Positions 28,381 to 36,738 of a stretch of 64,000 nucleotides of DNA are shown here, one piece after another (position 1 is the first letter of the stretch; each line of letters opens with the position of its first letter). Source of the DNA: Acidobacteriota bacterium (GTDB lineage Bacteria > Acidobacteriota > Vicinamibacteria > Vicinamibacterales > UBA823); the NCBI GenBank assembly GCA_002730525.1, contig PCAK01000026.1, positions 1 to 64,000 on the forward strand, in the 5' to 3' direction. Below the pieces are notes generated by a model. That model had not been told where the DNA came from. It was given only the letters and a program-made list of their open reading frames with translations, and searched no databases. Made by a program: the position numbers and the translations under genes.

Positions 28381-29462
28381 CGCCGCAAACCGAGCCGACG
28401 CAGCGCGCCGTCGATCTGGCGAGTGGTGACGTCATCGACAGTGGTCACGGCACCGATCGCCGACGGCAGCACGAAGTGCAGCTTGCCGGCGACGACCTTC
28501 TTGTCCCGCTTCATGGTCTCGACGATCTGCTTCGAGGACAGGTCCGTGACCGACGGTAGCGGTCCCATGCGCGTGATGAGATCCGCGATGGACTGTCGTG
28601 CGTCGGACGTCAGTGCGCGCCGGCGTTCGGAGAGGTCCGCAGCCGCGAGCATGCCGTATCCGACCGCTTCGCCGTGTCGGAAACGACGGTACTTCGTGAC
28701 GGCCTCAATGGCGTGCCCGATCGTGTGTCCGAAGTTCAGCGCACGGCGTGGGCCCGCCTCACGCTCGTCAGCCTCGACGATCGCGGCCTTGATCCGGCAG
28801 CAGTCGGCGAGCACCGGCTCCAAGGCCCGGGACTTGCGCGCGAAGAGGTCGGAGAGGTCGCGTTCCACCCGCGCGAAGAGGTCGTGGCTCGAGATCATCC
28901 CGTACTTGACGACTTCGTACAGCCCGGCTCGAAACTCCCGCCGCGGCAGGGTCGCCAGCAGGTCCGGGTCGATGAGCACGGCCGCGGGCGGGTGAAACGC
29001 GCCGATCAGATTCTTGCCCAGGGCGTGGTTGACCCCCACTTTTCCGCCGATCGCACTGTCGACCTGCCCGAGCAGGGTCGTCGGCACCTGCACGACCGCG
29101 ACGCCCCGGAGAAATGTGGCGGCCGCGAAGCCGGCGATGTCGCCCACGACACCACCGCCAACGGCCACCAGGGTGGTCTGGCGGTCGGCGCCGGCGCGGA
29201 TAAGCGCTTCATAGATCCGCCCGACGGTCTGGAGCGTCTTGTAGCGCTCGCCGTCGGGGATCAAGATCACCTCGGCATCCGGCAGCGCGGCCTTGACCGC
29301 GGCGCCGTGCAACCGCCACACCGTGGAGTTCGACACGATGAATCGACCGCCCGACGGCGTGGTATCGTCGACGAGCGATGCGAGCTTCGCGATCAGCCCG
29401 TGCGCGATCTGCACCGGATAGGTACGGGCGCCCGCGGCGACGTCGATTCGCGTCAGCTTCAT
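28377..29462 (-). CDS. aroB: 3-dehydroquinate synthase
   Basis: This 361-residue NAD- and metal-dependent enzyme carries the AroB signatures GGGVVGDIAGFAAATFLRG, VPTTLLGQVDSAIGGK and LNFGHTIGHAIE (metal ligands). It converts DAHP to 3-dehydroquinate in the shikimate pathway. It is convergent with the sigma-54 regulator, and the palindrome CTAG at 28377-28380 provides both stop codons. It is divergent from proS. Confidence 0.97.
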   Translation of the reverse strand: MKLTRIDVAAGARTYPVQIAHGLIAKLASLVDDTTPSGGRFIVSNSTVWRLHGAAVKAALPDAEVILIPDGERYKTLQTVGRIYEALIRAGADRQTTLVAVGGGVVGDIAGFAAATFLRGVAVVQVPTTLLGQVDSAIGGKVGVNHALGKNLIGAFHPPAAVLIDPDLLATLPRREFRAGLYEVVKYGMISSHDLFARVERDLSDLFARKSRALEPVLADCCRIKAAIVEADEREAGPRRALNFGHTIGHAIEAVTKYRRFRHGEAVGYGMLAAADLSERRRALTSDARQSIADLITRMGPLPSVTDLSSKQIVETMKRDKKVVAGKLHFVLPSAIGAVTTVDDVTTRQIDGALRRLGLRR

Positions 29463-29579
29463 TATTCGGAGAGTTCGATCGGCCTATGCTCAGATGAGCA
29501 GATGGTAGGATAGCAGCATATCGAAGTTTTCGCGTGATGCATCCGACGATGTCGGGGCGGGAGAGTGAGGCAGCGGTCG

Positions 29580-31031
29580 ATGGCGGACAAGAAGGGCGCG
29601 TTCGTGACGGAAATCACTCCACGGTCGGAGGAGTTTTCGCGCTGGTATCTCGACGTGGTGCGGCGGGCCGAGCTAGCGGACTACTCGCCGGTGAAGGGCT
29701 GCATGATCATCCGTCCCTACGGCTACGCGATCTGGGAGTTGATGCAGCAGGCACTGGACCGTCGCTTCAAGGCCACTGGACACCTCAACGCCTATTTCCC
29801 GTTGTTCATCCCCGAAAGCCTGCTGCGCAAGGAGGCCGCGCATGTCGACGGGTTTGCGCCCCAGGTGGCGTGGGTGACGCAGGGCGGCGACGAGACGCTC
29901 GAGGAACGGCTCGTGGTGCGTCCGACCTCCGAAGCGATCATCGGCATGATGTACGCCAAGTGGATTCAATCGTGGCGCGACCTGCCGATTCTGCTGAACC
30001 AGTGGGCCAACGTCGTCCGCTGGGAAAAGGTGACGCGGCCGTTTCTCCGCACGACAGAGTTTCTTTGGCAGGAAGGCCACACGGCGCACGAGACCGAGCA
30101 CGAAGCTGAGGAGGAAGCGCTTCGGATGCTGGGCGTCTACAAGGATTTCGCCGAGCAGGAACTGGCGATGCCCGTGCTCGAGGGGCGGAAGAGCGAGAGC
30201 GAGAAATTCGCCGGCGCCGTGCACACTTACTCGATCGAAGCGCTCATGGGCGATGCGCGCGCGCTCCAGGCCGGGACGTCACATCATCTGGGGCAGAACT
30301 TCGCCAAGGTGTTCGACATCACGTTCCAGGCTCGGGACAAGTCGGTGCAGCACGTCTGGCAGACCTCTTGGGGCATGTCGACGCGCTTGGTGGGCGGCGT
30401 GATCATGACTCACGGTGACGACTCGGGGCTGATTCTGCCGCCCAACGTCGCGCCGTATCAGGTCGTGATCGTGCCGATCCTGCGGGGAAACTGGCAGGAA
30501 ACCGTCCTGCCGCACGCCGAAGCGCTCCGCGACGAGTTGGTGGCGGCGGGCGTGCGGGTAATGCTGGACGCGCGTGACGAGCACTCGCCAGGCTGGAAGT
30601 TCGCCGAGTGGGAGCTTCGCGGCGTTCCGGTGCGGCTGGAGATCGGCCCGAAGGACATCGAGAAGGCGCAGGTCATGTCGGCGCGCCGGGACACTCGCGC
30701 CAAGGCGGCGATTCCCCGCGACGAACTCACGACCCGCGTGCCGGCGCTCCTCGCCGAGATTCAGGCGGACCTCTTCGCCCGCGCTCGCCAGTTTCGTGAC
30801 GACCGGACGTCGCACACGGCCTCCTACGAGGAGTTCAAGGCCACCATGGACGGTCGGCCCGGCTTCGTCGTGGCGCCGTGGTGCGGGGACGCGGCCTGCG
30901 AGGCGGCGATCAAGACCGAAACACAGGCGACGATCAGAAACCTGCCGATGCAGGGCGGCGAGGTGAGCGGCGCGTGCGTGCGCTGTGACGCGCCCGCGCG
31001 CGAGCAAGCCTACTTCGCAAAGTCATACTAG
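29580..31031 (+). CDS. proS: Prolyl-tRNA synthetase, archaeal/eukaryal type
   Basis: The 483-residue class II synthetase lacks the bacterial editing (INS) domain. It has the type-3 ProRS features: motif 2 RTTEFLWQEGHTAHET, KSESEKFAGAVHTYSIEA, and the C-terminal zinc-type region with WCGDAACE and CVRC. It charges tRNA-Pro. ATG 29580 gives MADKKGAFVTEITPRSEEFS; a possible upstream in-frame codon at 29565 adds only five residues. DUF192 follows 11 bases after the stop. Confidence 0.95.
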   Translation: MADKKGAFVTEITPRSEEFSRWYLDVVRRAELADYSPVKGCMIIRPYGYAIWELMQQALDRRFKATGHLNAYFPLFIPESLLRKEAAHVDGFAPQVAWVTQGGDETLEERLVVRPTSEAIIGMMYAKWIQSWRDLPILLNQWANVVRWEKVTRPFLRTTEFLWQEGHTAHETEHEAEEEALRMLGVYKDFAEQELAMPVLEGRKSESEKFAGAVHTYSIEALMGDARALQAGTSHHLGQNFAKVFDITFQARDKSVQHVWQTSWGMSTRLVGGVIMTHGDDSGLILPPNVAPYQVVIVPILRGNWQETVLPHAEALRDELVAAGVRVMLDARDEHSPGWKFAEWELRGVPVRLEIGPKDIEKAQVMSARRDTRAKAAIPRDELTTRVPALLAEIQADLFARARQFRDDRTSHTASYEEFKATMDGRPGFVVAPWCGDAACEAAIKTETQATIRNLPMQGGEVSGACVRCDAPAREQAYFAKSY

Positions 31032-31042
31032 CGGGAGGGTCG

Positions 31043-31492
31043 ATGCTACGCGTGGGATTCACGCTCGCGCTGCTCGGCGCGTGTTCAGGAGCGAGTCCGG
31101 CGGAGCAGGCGGCGGGATCGAGCGGGGCGGTGATTTTCCCCGATGACACTCGCGTCCGGGTCGAGATCGCCGACACCGCGGCGACACGCGAGCGCGGCCT
31201 GATGTTCCGTGGGTCGCTGGCCGAGAACGAAGGGATGATCTTCGTGTTCGACGCCAGGGGGTTCTATCCGTTCTGGATGAAGAACACCCTGATTCCCCTG
31301 GACATGCTCTGGCTGGACGCGGGCGGGCGCGTGGTGTCGATTGCGAACTCGGTGCCGCCGTGCCGGGCCGATCCGTGCCCGACCTATCCGCCCGAGGCCG
31401 ACGCGCTCTATGTGGTGGAGGCCGTGTCAGGGTTCGCGAAGACCCACGGCGTCGAGGTTGGCGACGCGCTGACGCTCGTGGGCCTTCCCTGA
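31043..31492 (+). CDS. DUF192 lipoprotein
   Basis: This 149-residue protein has a lipoprotein signal (LALLGAC, lipid on Cys14) and a DUF192 domain (VEIADTAATRERGLMFRGSL, MIFVFD, FWMKNTLIPLDMLWLD). DUF192 proteins are small beta-rich envelope proteins of unknown function. GGGAGGG precedes the ATG. It is probably co-transcribed with proS. Confidence 0.85.
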   Translation: MLRVGFTLALLGACSGASPAEQAAGSSGAVIFPDDTRVRVEIADTAATRERGLMFRGSLAENEGMIFVFDARGFYPFWMKNTLIPLDMLWLDAGGRVVSIANSVPPCRADPCPTYPPEADALYVVEAVSGFAKTHGVEVGDALTLVGLP

Positions 31493-31509
31493 ACGGTCTC
31501 TGTCGACGA

Positions 31510-33213
31510 CTACTGGATGCGGACGACCATCGCCGCCCGGCGATTCAGGCGCCGCGTCTCTTCCCGCGAGTTGTCGTGTGCCGGCCGCTCTTCACCGTAG
31601 CTGACCGTTCGCAACCGGCCGGTCCCGATGCCGCGGCTCGTCAAGTAGTCGAGCACGGCTTGCGCGCGCCGGTCGCCGAGCGCGAGGTTGTACTCCGCCG
31701 TGCCGATGTTGCAGGTGTGACCCTCGATTTCGATCTGCAGCGTCGGGGTCTCCTCGAGAGCGGCGATGGCCTCGTCCAGCACTCTCACGGCGCTTGGTCT
31801 GAGCGAGTACCGGTCGAAGTCGAAGTGCACATCCTCGAAGACGAACTCCCGCGCGGCCGGTCGGACAACCTCCACGGTGACCGTGTCCGAAGCCTCGCCG
31901 CCGCGTCCGTCCGTGACCGCGACCGTGATCGGCACGGCACCCTCGTCGTCGGGCGCCGTCCAGGCCGTGTTGGGCGCCGTCGGGTCGGCGAAGCTGCCCG
32001 AGCCGGCGCTCCAGCGGTAGCTCAGGGCGTCGCCGTCGGGATCCTGCGCCTGAGAGGTCAGCTCCGACCGCTCCCCGACGTTGACGGTGCAGGGGTTGCA
32101 GCGCGCGGTGACCGTCGGCGACTGGTTGCCCGGCGCCGCCGGCGCCGCCGGCGGCGCCGGTGGCGGCGGTGGCACGTACACCCGGACGCCCGGGTGGTAG
32201 CCGAAACGGGCCAGCACGCCGAACGGGTTGGCGTTGTTCGAATCCTGGCCGTTCTTGGAGTCGCGATTGAGGGCGATGTTCACCCCCGCGCCGGCAAAGA
32301 AGCCGCTGTCCCCTTGCCAGATGACGCCGATCGTAGCATCCAGCGGGCTGCGGATAGGGGAGAGCAGCGGTGACAGCGTGCCGTCTTCGGCCGCGAACGG
32401 CGTCTCGACCGTGACGTCATCGAAGACGGCCTCGCCGTGCAGCTCGGTGAAGAGGCGGACCGCGCTCGACGTCGGAAATCCGGCGCCGACGCCCCAACGG
32501 AACCCGTTCGACAGATTGACGCCGCAGGGGCTGCCGGGAGAGCAAAGCGTCGAGGGGTCTGGATCGCCGCGCATGACGAAGCCACCGAATCCGGACAGCT
32601 CGATGCGCTCGTTGACGTGCTTGCTGACAATGGCGTCGAGCTCGTAGCTCGGCGCGCCGGTGCCGATTCCCCCGTCGCTGTCACCCGTCGGCAGTTGAGC
32701 CACGGCGCGGATCGCGAAAGCGGCGCCCTGCTGCCGGTGCTCGGACGTCAAATTGACCTTCGCGCCGATGAGCAGGTCCCCGACGCTACTGGCCCAACCG
32801 GTCGTCATCAGCGGGTTGTCGTTCTGCAGGCCGCCGAACTGCGAGCCGTCGTCGCCGAACAGCGGACGGACGTTGCGGTTGATCCGGCTGTTGAAGCGGA
32901 AGGACCCAAAGATCTCCAGTCGGTCGCGCACGCCGACACCGAACGTCACGGCGTGATGGGAGATGTCGGTCAGCCCCTGCTCTCGGTCGAAGTTCGTGCG
33001 TCCGATCGAGACCGACATCTTGCGGTCGGGCAGAATCTCGCCGGTCGGCACGAACCAGAGCCCGGTATCCCCGAGGAAAGTCGTTGTGGCCGGTCGCGTG
33101 GCGACTTCGCCCGCGTCATCATCGGCATCGGCTGTCTGTGCAAACGCTGGTGAAGTGCCGACCATCAGCACCGCCAGTGCCCAGCCTGCGAGACCCAAGT
33201 AGCGCCTCGTCAT
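31510..33213 (-). CDS. Outer-membrane porin-like protein with PKD-type and OmpA domains
   Basis: This 567-residue protein has a signal peptide (AGWALAVLMVGTSPAFA, cut near residue 24), a long beta-rich region (~30-340) with alternating strands such as DRLEIFGSFRFNS, a Pro/Ala hinge (~350-370), a PKD/Ig-like module (QDPDGDALSYRWSAGSGSF) and a C-terminal OmpA peptidoglycan-binding domain (FDFDRYSLRPSAVRVLDEA, IEIEGHTCNIG, NLALGDRRAQAVLDYL). It probably tethers the outer membrane to the wall. The start ATG 33213 has GGGAGAGACG upstream. A start at 33246 is less likely. Confidence 0.85.
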   Translation of the reverse strand: MTRRYLGLAGWALAVLMVGTSPAFAQTADADDDAGEVATRPATTTFLGDTGLWFVPTGEILPDRKMSVSIGRTNFDREQGLTDISHHAVTFGVGVRDRLEIFGSFRFNSRINRNVRPLFGDDGSQFGGLQNDNPLMTTGWASSVGDLLIGAKVNLTSEHRQQGAAFAIRAVAQLPTGDSDGGIGTGAPSYELDAIVSKHVNERIELSGFGGFVMRGDPDPSTLCSPGSPCGVNLSNGFRWGVGAGFPTSSAVRLFTELHGEAVFDDVTVETPFAAEDGTLSPLLSPIRSPLDATIGVIWQGDSGFFAGAGVNIALNRDSKNGQDSNNANPFGVLARFGYHPGVRVYVPPPPPAPPAAPAAPGNQSPTVTARCNPCTVNVGERSELTSQAQDPDGDALSYRWSAGSGSFADPTAPNTAWTAPDDEGAVPITVAVTDGRGGEASDTVTVEVVRPAAREFVFEDVHFDFDRYSLRPSAVRVLDEAIAALEETPTLQIEIEGHTCNIGTAEYNLALGDRRAQAVLDYLTSRGIGTGRLRTVSYGEERPAHDNSREETRRLNRRAAMVVRIQ

Positions 33214-33260
33214 GCTTCGTCTCTCCCTCGGAAGTCGCGTGACCAAGTAGACCGACGTTA

Positions 33261-33290
33261 AGTAGAACGCACAGAGTCCCTTGAAGTCAA
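33261..33290 (-). promoter_or_regulatory. Promoter of the OmpA-family porin gene
   Basis: On the - strand, TTGACT (33285-33290) is separated by 18 bases from TCTACT (33261-33266). It lies 48 bases before the ATG. Confidence 0.45.
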
Positions 33291-33299
33291 CGGAAAACA

Positions 33300-33323
33300 G
33301 GCGATCTTCGCCATGAGATCGCC
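33300..33323 (-). terminator. Rho-independent terminator after tatC
   Basis: Eight-base perfect arms GGCGATCT and AGATCGCC with an 8-base loop are followed on the - strand by TGTTTT. It lies 13 bases past the tatC stop and just before the porin promoter, so it separates the two units. Confidence 0.65.
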
Positions 33324-33335
33324 TCTCGGCGCGGT

Positions 33336-34172
33336 CTACTCGTCGTCGTCAGAGTCGTCCGGTCGCTTCTTCTGGAACACCCAGGCGATGCCGATGCTGA
33401 TCCCGTAGAGGACCATCATCGGCGCGGCCATCGCGGTCTGGGTGACCGGATCGGCCGACGGCGTCAGTACGGCGGCGATGATGAAGATGGCGAGGATCGC
33501 GTATTTCGTGTTCTTCGCCAGAAATCCCGGCGTCACCAGGCCAAGCTTGGCGAGGAAGAACACCAGGGTGGGTAACTGGAACACGATGCCCATGGCCAGC
33601 ATCATCTTCACGTAGAGCGCGAACACCGGCGCGATGCGCGGCAGGAACTCCATGTAGTCGGTCGTGAATCCGGCAAAGAAGCGCCAGGCCAGCGGAAACA
33701 CCGCGTAGTGCGAGAACAGCGCGCCGCCCAGGAAGAAGATCGACGTGAGTGCCACGAACGGGATGGCGAACTTCTTCTCGTGGGAGTACAGGCCCGGGGC
33801 GATGAACAGCCAGATCTGCGATACCAGGATCGGCATGGCCATCAGGAGCCCCACCAGTGCCGCCATCTTCATGTACAGGAAGAACGCCTCGGCGGGCTCC
33901 GTGTACACGAGGCGCCCACCAGGCGGCAGCACCTCCTGCAACGGCACCATGATGAATTCGAAGATGAACTTAATGAACGCGAACGCGACGACGAACCCGC
34001 CGAGGATGCCGTAGGCGGCATACACGAGCCGCTTGCGCAGTTCGTCGAGGTGCTCGAGAAACGACATCCGACCGGCGGAGGAACTCTCTTCGTCCTCGGC
34101 TGGCGGAGGCGTGCCGGGCACTTGCGGTTGCGCGGGTACGGGATGCGAGTCCCCGGCGGAATCCGACGCCAT
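33336..34172 (-). CDS. tatC: Sec-independent protein translocase TatC
   Basis: The 278-residue product has six membrane segments and the TatC signatures SFLEHLDELRKRLVYAAYG and the FGIVFQLP-like loop (MGIVFQLPTLVFFLAKLG). TatC recognises twin-arginine signal peptides. The first ~30 residues form an acidic/Pro-rich cytoplasmic extension. It follows tatA; no tatB-like gene is next to it. Confidence 0.96.
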   Translation of the reverse strand: MASDSAGDSHPVPAQPQVPGTPPPAEDEESSSAGRMSFLEHLDELRKRLVYAAYGILGGFVVAFAFIKFIFEFIMVPLQEVLPPGGRLVYTEPAEAFFLYMKMAALVGLLMAMPILVSQIWLFIAPGLYSHEKKFAIPFVALTSIFFLGGALFSHYAVFPLAWRFFAGFTTDYMEFLPRIAPVFALYVKMMLAMGIVFQLPTLVFFLAKLGLVTPGFLAKNTKYAILAIFIIAAVLTPSADPVTQTAMAAPMMVLYGISIGIAWVFQKKRPDDSDDDE

Positions 34173-34193
34173 CGAGTTCGGTCAGCGAGACGT

Positions 34194-34559
34194 TCAGGCG
34201 CCCGAGTTGGACGGGCTCTGGCTCGGCGGGGGTTCGGCCGGGTCGCTCGCGGCCGGAGCCGCGGGTTCGGCCGCCGGCGCTGTCGGAGTGGCCGGCACCT
34301 GAGCCGGCTCAGGCGTCGCCGCGTTGTCAGCCGAGGAGGGCGTCGTTGAAGCCGCAGTCGACGTTGGCTCCGGCGGCTTGGTTTCCTCGACGCGAATCTC
34401 CTCCTCCAGCGTGTTCCGCAGATCGTTGGAGGCGCGCTTGAATTCGCCGATGCTCTTGCCCAGCGAGCGGCCCAACTCCGGCAGCTTTCTGGGGCCGAAA
34501 ATGATCAGGGCAATGACGAAGATGATGATGAGCTCGGGCATTCCGATTGAGCCAAACAT
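34194..34559 (-). CDS. tatA: Sec-independent translocase protein TatA
   Basis: The 121-residue product has one N-terminal membrane helix ([17 protein letters not shown]), the amphipathic [21 protein letters not shown] segment that defines TatA, and a Pro/Ala/Thr-rich C-terminal tail. TatA assembles the export pore. ATG 34559 is supported by AAGGAG upstream; longer starts would add 64 residues unlike the family. TatC follows at a distance of 21 bases. Confidence 0.92.
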   Translation of the reverse strand: MFGSIGMPELIIIFVIALIIFGPRKLPELGRSLGKSIGEFKRASNDLRNTLEEEIRVEETKPPEPTSTAASTTPSSADNAATPEPAQVPATPTAPAAEPAAPAASDPAEPPPSQSPSNSGA

Positions 34560-34689
34560 GTCCTGACGCTCCTTGGAACCAGTGTTTCGGCGGTGCCTCG
34601 GTCGGACAATTCGGTGCCCGGCGACGGGGGACGCACGGCGCCGGACTCTCCCCATGATCGGCGGCCGGCGCGTGCACCTACCTAGATGC

Positions 34690-34718
34690 ATTATAGAAAC
34701 GCGCCCCGGCCCGGTCAA
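34690..34718 (-). promoter_or_regulatory. Promoter of tatA-tatC
   Basis: On the - strand, TTGACC (34713-34718), a 17-base spacer and a perfect TATAAT (34690-34695). This is the strongest sigma-70-type promoter in the window. The leader to the tatA ATG is about 120 bases. Confidence 0.75.
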
Positions 34719-34750
34719 GCGGTAGGCCCCGCGCCGGTGCTCGGAACTCA

Positions 34751-34779
34751 TTGCGAACTATGGGCTTATTTGGTACGAT
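34751..34779 (+). promoter_or_regulatory. Promoter abutting the S41 protease gene start
   Basis: TTGCGA (34751-34756), 17 bases, then TACGAT (34774-34779). The ATG at 34787 follows the -10 box after seven bases, again implying a leaderless mRNA. Confidence 0.55.
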
Positions 34780-34786
34780 CCGTCAT

Positions 34787-36406
34787 ATGCGTGCAGCCCA
34801 GTCTCTCTCTGCGGCGGTGATGGTGGTCGTGGTGTCGGCGCTCGTGGGTGGCCTGTTCGGCGGCCGGGCGCTGGCGACACAGGACCCCGTCGCCGAGCGA
34901 TACAAGGTGTTCTCGAATGCGCTGGCGGCGATCGAGGCCAACTACGTCGAGGAGGTCGATACCGACCGCCTGGTCTACGGCGCGATCAACGGGATGCTGC
35001 AGACCCTCGACCCGCACTCCAGCTTCATGGACCCGCGCACCTACTCCCAGATGCGCGAACGGCAGGAAGGCCGCTACTACGGCCTCGGCATCACGATTCA
35101 GGTGCTCGATGGGGACATCACCGTCATGGCGCTCTTCGATGGGTCGCCGGCCTACCTGGAGGGGGTCCGGCGGGGCGATGTGATCGCGGAAATCGAGGGT
35201 GAATCTGCCGCGGGCTGGACCAGCGACCAGGCGGTGGCGCGGCTGCGCGGACCGAAAGGGTCGCCGGTCAACATCGCGATCCGCCGTCAGGGGTACGACG
35301 CGCTGATTCCGCTCGAGGTGACGCGTGACGAGATCAACATCCCGACGATCCTCGGGGCGTTCATGGTGAACGCGTCGACCGGCTACGTCCGGCTGAGGGA
35401 CTTCTCGGAAACGACCGATCACGATCTCGGACTGGCGTTGGAGGATCTGGCCGGCCAGGGGATGCAGCAACTGCTGCTGGATCTCCGGGACAATCCCGGC
35501 GGGCCGCTCGACCAGGCGATCCGCGTGGCCAACCGGTTCCTGCCGCGCGGCGACATGATCGTCTACACGCGCGGTCGGATTCCGAACTCCGATCAGGACT
35601 ACCACGCGAGCGAGGAGAGCGACTTCACCGATCTCCCGCTGGTAGTCCTGGTGAATCGGAACAGCGCGAGCGCGTCGGAGATCGTCGCCGGCGCCATCCA
35701 GGATCACGACCGCGGACTGATCGCCGGGGAGACGACGTTTGGCAAAGCCCTGGTGCAGTCGATCTACCGGGTGAGCGAGGGGGCCGGTCTGGCGTTGACT
35801 ACGGCGCGCTACTACACGCCGAGTGGTCGCCTCATCCAGCGCCCATGGGATGGCACGTTCGACGAGTACCTGACGTACTCGATGCGCGATCAGGAAGCCG
35901 ATCGTCAGCACTCGAGCGCCGATCTCAAGTACACCGACGCAGGCCGGCAGGTGTACAGCGGTGGCGGCATCGAGCCCGACGACTTCATGGCCGGCCCGGT
36001 CGAGGGCTTCGATCCGACGCCGATCGGTCGACGCCTCTTCGCGCGCCAGGCGTTCGCGCGCTACGCGCAGAAGTACTCGGCGAGCGGCGACACGCGCATC
36101 CGCGAACCAGGGCGCGATCTGGTGCTGGTGGACCGTGACTTCGAGATTACGGACGAGATCGTCGACGATTTCATGCAGTTCCTCGCCCAGGAGCGCCTGA
36201 CCATCGATGCCGGCGAACTCTCGGACGACGCACTGTTCGTGCGCGCGATGATCCGCTACTACATCGACCTCGATCTGTTCGGCGTGCTCGATGCTCGCCG
36301 GCACCTCGTCGAGGTGGATCCCCAGGCGATGTTCGCGCTGACGCTCTTCGGCAAGGCCGAGGCCCTCACGCGCCTGTCGCGGCCGGGGCAGCCAGTAGAG
36401 CCCTAG
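34787..36406 (+). CDS. S41-family C-terminal processing protease
   Basis: From ATG 34787 the product is 539 residues: an N-terminal signal/anchor (SLSAAVMVVVVSALVGGLFG), a PDZ domain (~75-170) and the tail-specific protease core. The catalytic serine is in NRNSASASEIVAGA (~296), with the lysine in TFGKALVQ (~319). The C-terminal ~180 residues extend past the usual core. It would trim or degrade envelope proteins. The start at 34787 is chosen because an earlier ATG at 34760 would fall inside the inferred promoter. Confidence 0.9.
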   Translation: MRAAQSLSAAVMVVVVSALVGGLFGGRALATQDPVAERYKVFSNALAAIEANYVEEVDTDRLVYGAINGMLQTLDPHSSFMDPRTYSQMRERQEGRYYGLGITIQVLDGDITVMALFDGSPAYLEGVRRGDVIAEIEGESAAGWTSDQAVARLRGPKGSPVNIAIRRQGYDALIPLEVTRDEINIPTILGAFMVNASTGYVRLRDFSETTDHDLGLALEDLAGQGMQQLLLDLRDNPGGPLDQAIRVANRFLPRGDMIVYTRGRIPNSDQDYHASEESDFTDLPLVVLVNRNSASASEIVAGAIQDHDRGLIAGETTFGKALVQSIYRVSEGAGLALTTARYYTPSGRLIQRPWDGTFDEYLTYSMRDQEADRQHSSADLKYTDAGRQVYSGGGIEPDDFMAGPVEGFDPTPIGRRLFARQAFARYAQKYSASGDTRIREPGRDLVLVDRDFEITDEIVDDFMQFLAQERLTIDAGELSDDALFVRAMIRYYIDLDLFGVLDARRHLVEVDPQAMFALTLFGKAEALTRLSRPGQPVEP

Positions 36407-36455
36407 CAGCCCGAAATCCCTCGGCGAATACCACATTTTGTGGCGCACTTTCATC

Positions 36456-36485
36456 TTGCCCCAAGGGCTAGGCCCTTGGTACACT
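36456..36485 (+). promoter_or_regulatory. smc promoter with operator-like palindrome in the spacer
   Basis: TTGCCC (36456-36461) and TACACT (36480-36485) are spaced by 18 bases. The spacer is almost filled by the perfect palindrome CCAAGGGC-TAG-GCCCTTGG (36461-36479). A dimeric repressor could bind here; it could instead be a terminator stem for the gene before, but no T-run follows. Confidence 0.5.
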
Positions 36486-36492
36486 GCGGTCG

Positions 36493-36590
36493 TTCCCGGG
36501 GGCGTCGGGTGACTGCCCCGGTGAACGCGGGAATGGCGCGTGGCGGGCCGCAGGGTGCCCTGACGGCTCCCTGAGACGGGCCTGAGCCCT
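36493..36590 (+). ncRNA. Candidate structured leader RNA or small RNA
   Basis: Starting near the predicted transcription start, TTCCCG (36493-36498) pairs with CGGGAA (36528-36533), and GGGGC (36499-36503) pairs with GCCCC (36515-36519). Farther on, GGGC-CTGA-GCCC is followed by TTTT at about 36589-36593, which could be a weak terminator. No match to SRP RNA, RNase P or tmRNA core motifs was seen. Confidence 0.3.
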
Positions 36591-36738
36591 TTTGAACCCT
36601 CACTGGCGGCCCCCGCCCTCGTACTGGCCGCTGGAGGGTGCTTACGGCGGTGTGTGAGCGCTCCCAGCCGCTCGATTGCCGAGGTGTCATGACCTTCGAT
36701 CGCGCGGCTGTTCGTTCGTACTGTTGAGGGCAGCATCG

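Larger units (their letters stand above)
36407..36738 (+). other. 332-base intergenic region upstream of smc
   Basis: It contains, in order, a short inverted repeat (36431-36443, CCACA-TTT-TGTGG), a promoter with a palindrome in its spacer (36456-36485), a strongly structured GC-rich stretch (36493-36590) and about 150 bases of further leader. No coding frame with protein character was found. Confidence 0.6.

Noticed and set aside
34760-34786. Earlier ATG for the S41 protease
   Set aside because: It lies between the -35 and -10 boxes of the inferred promoter and has no ribosome binding site.
36486-36738. SRP RNA, 6S RNA or tRNA in the smc leader
   Set aside because: No SRP GGAAG/AGCA loop and no tRNA T-loop pattern were found; 6S could not be judged without a covariance search, so only a generic candidate RNA is reported.
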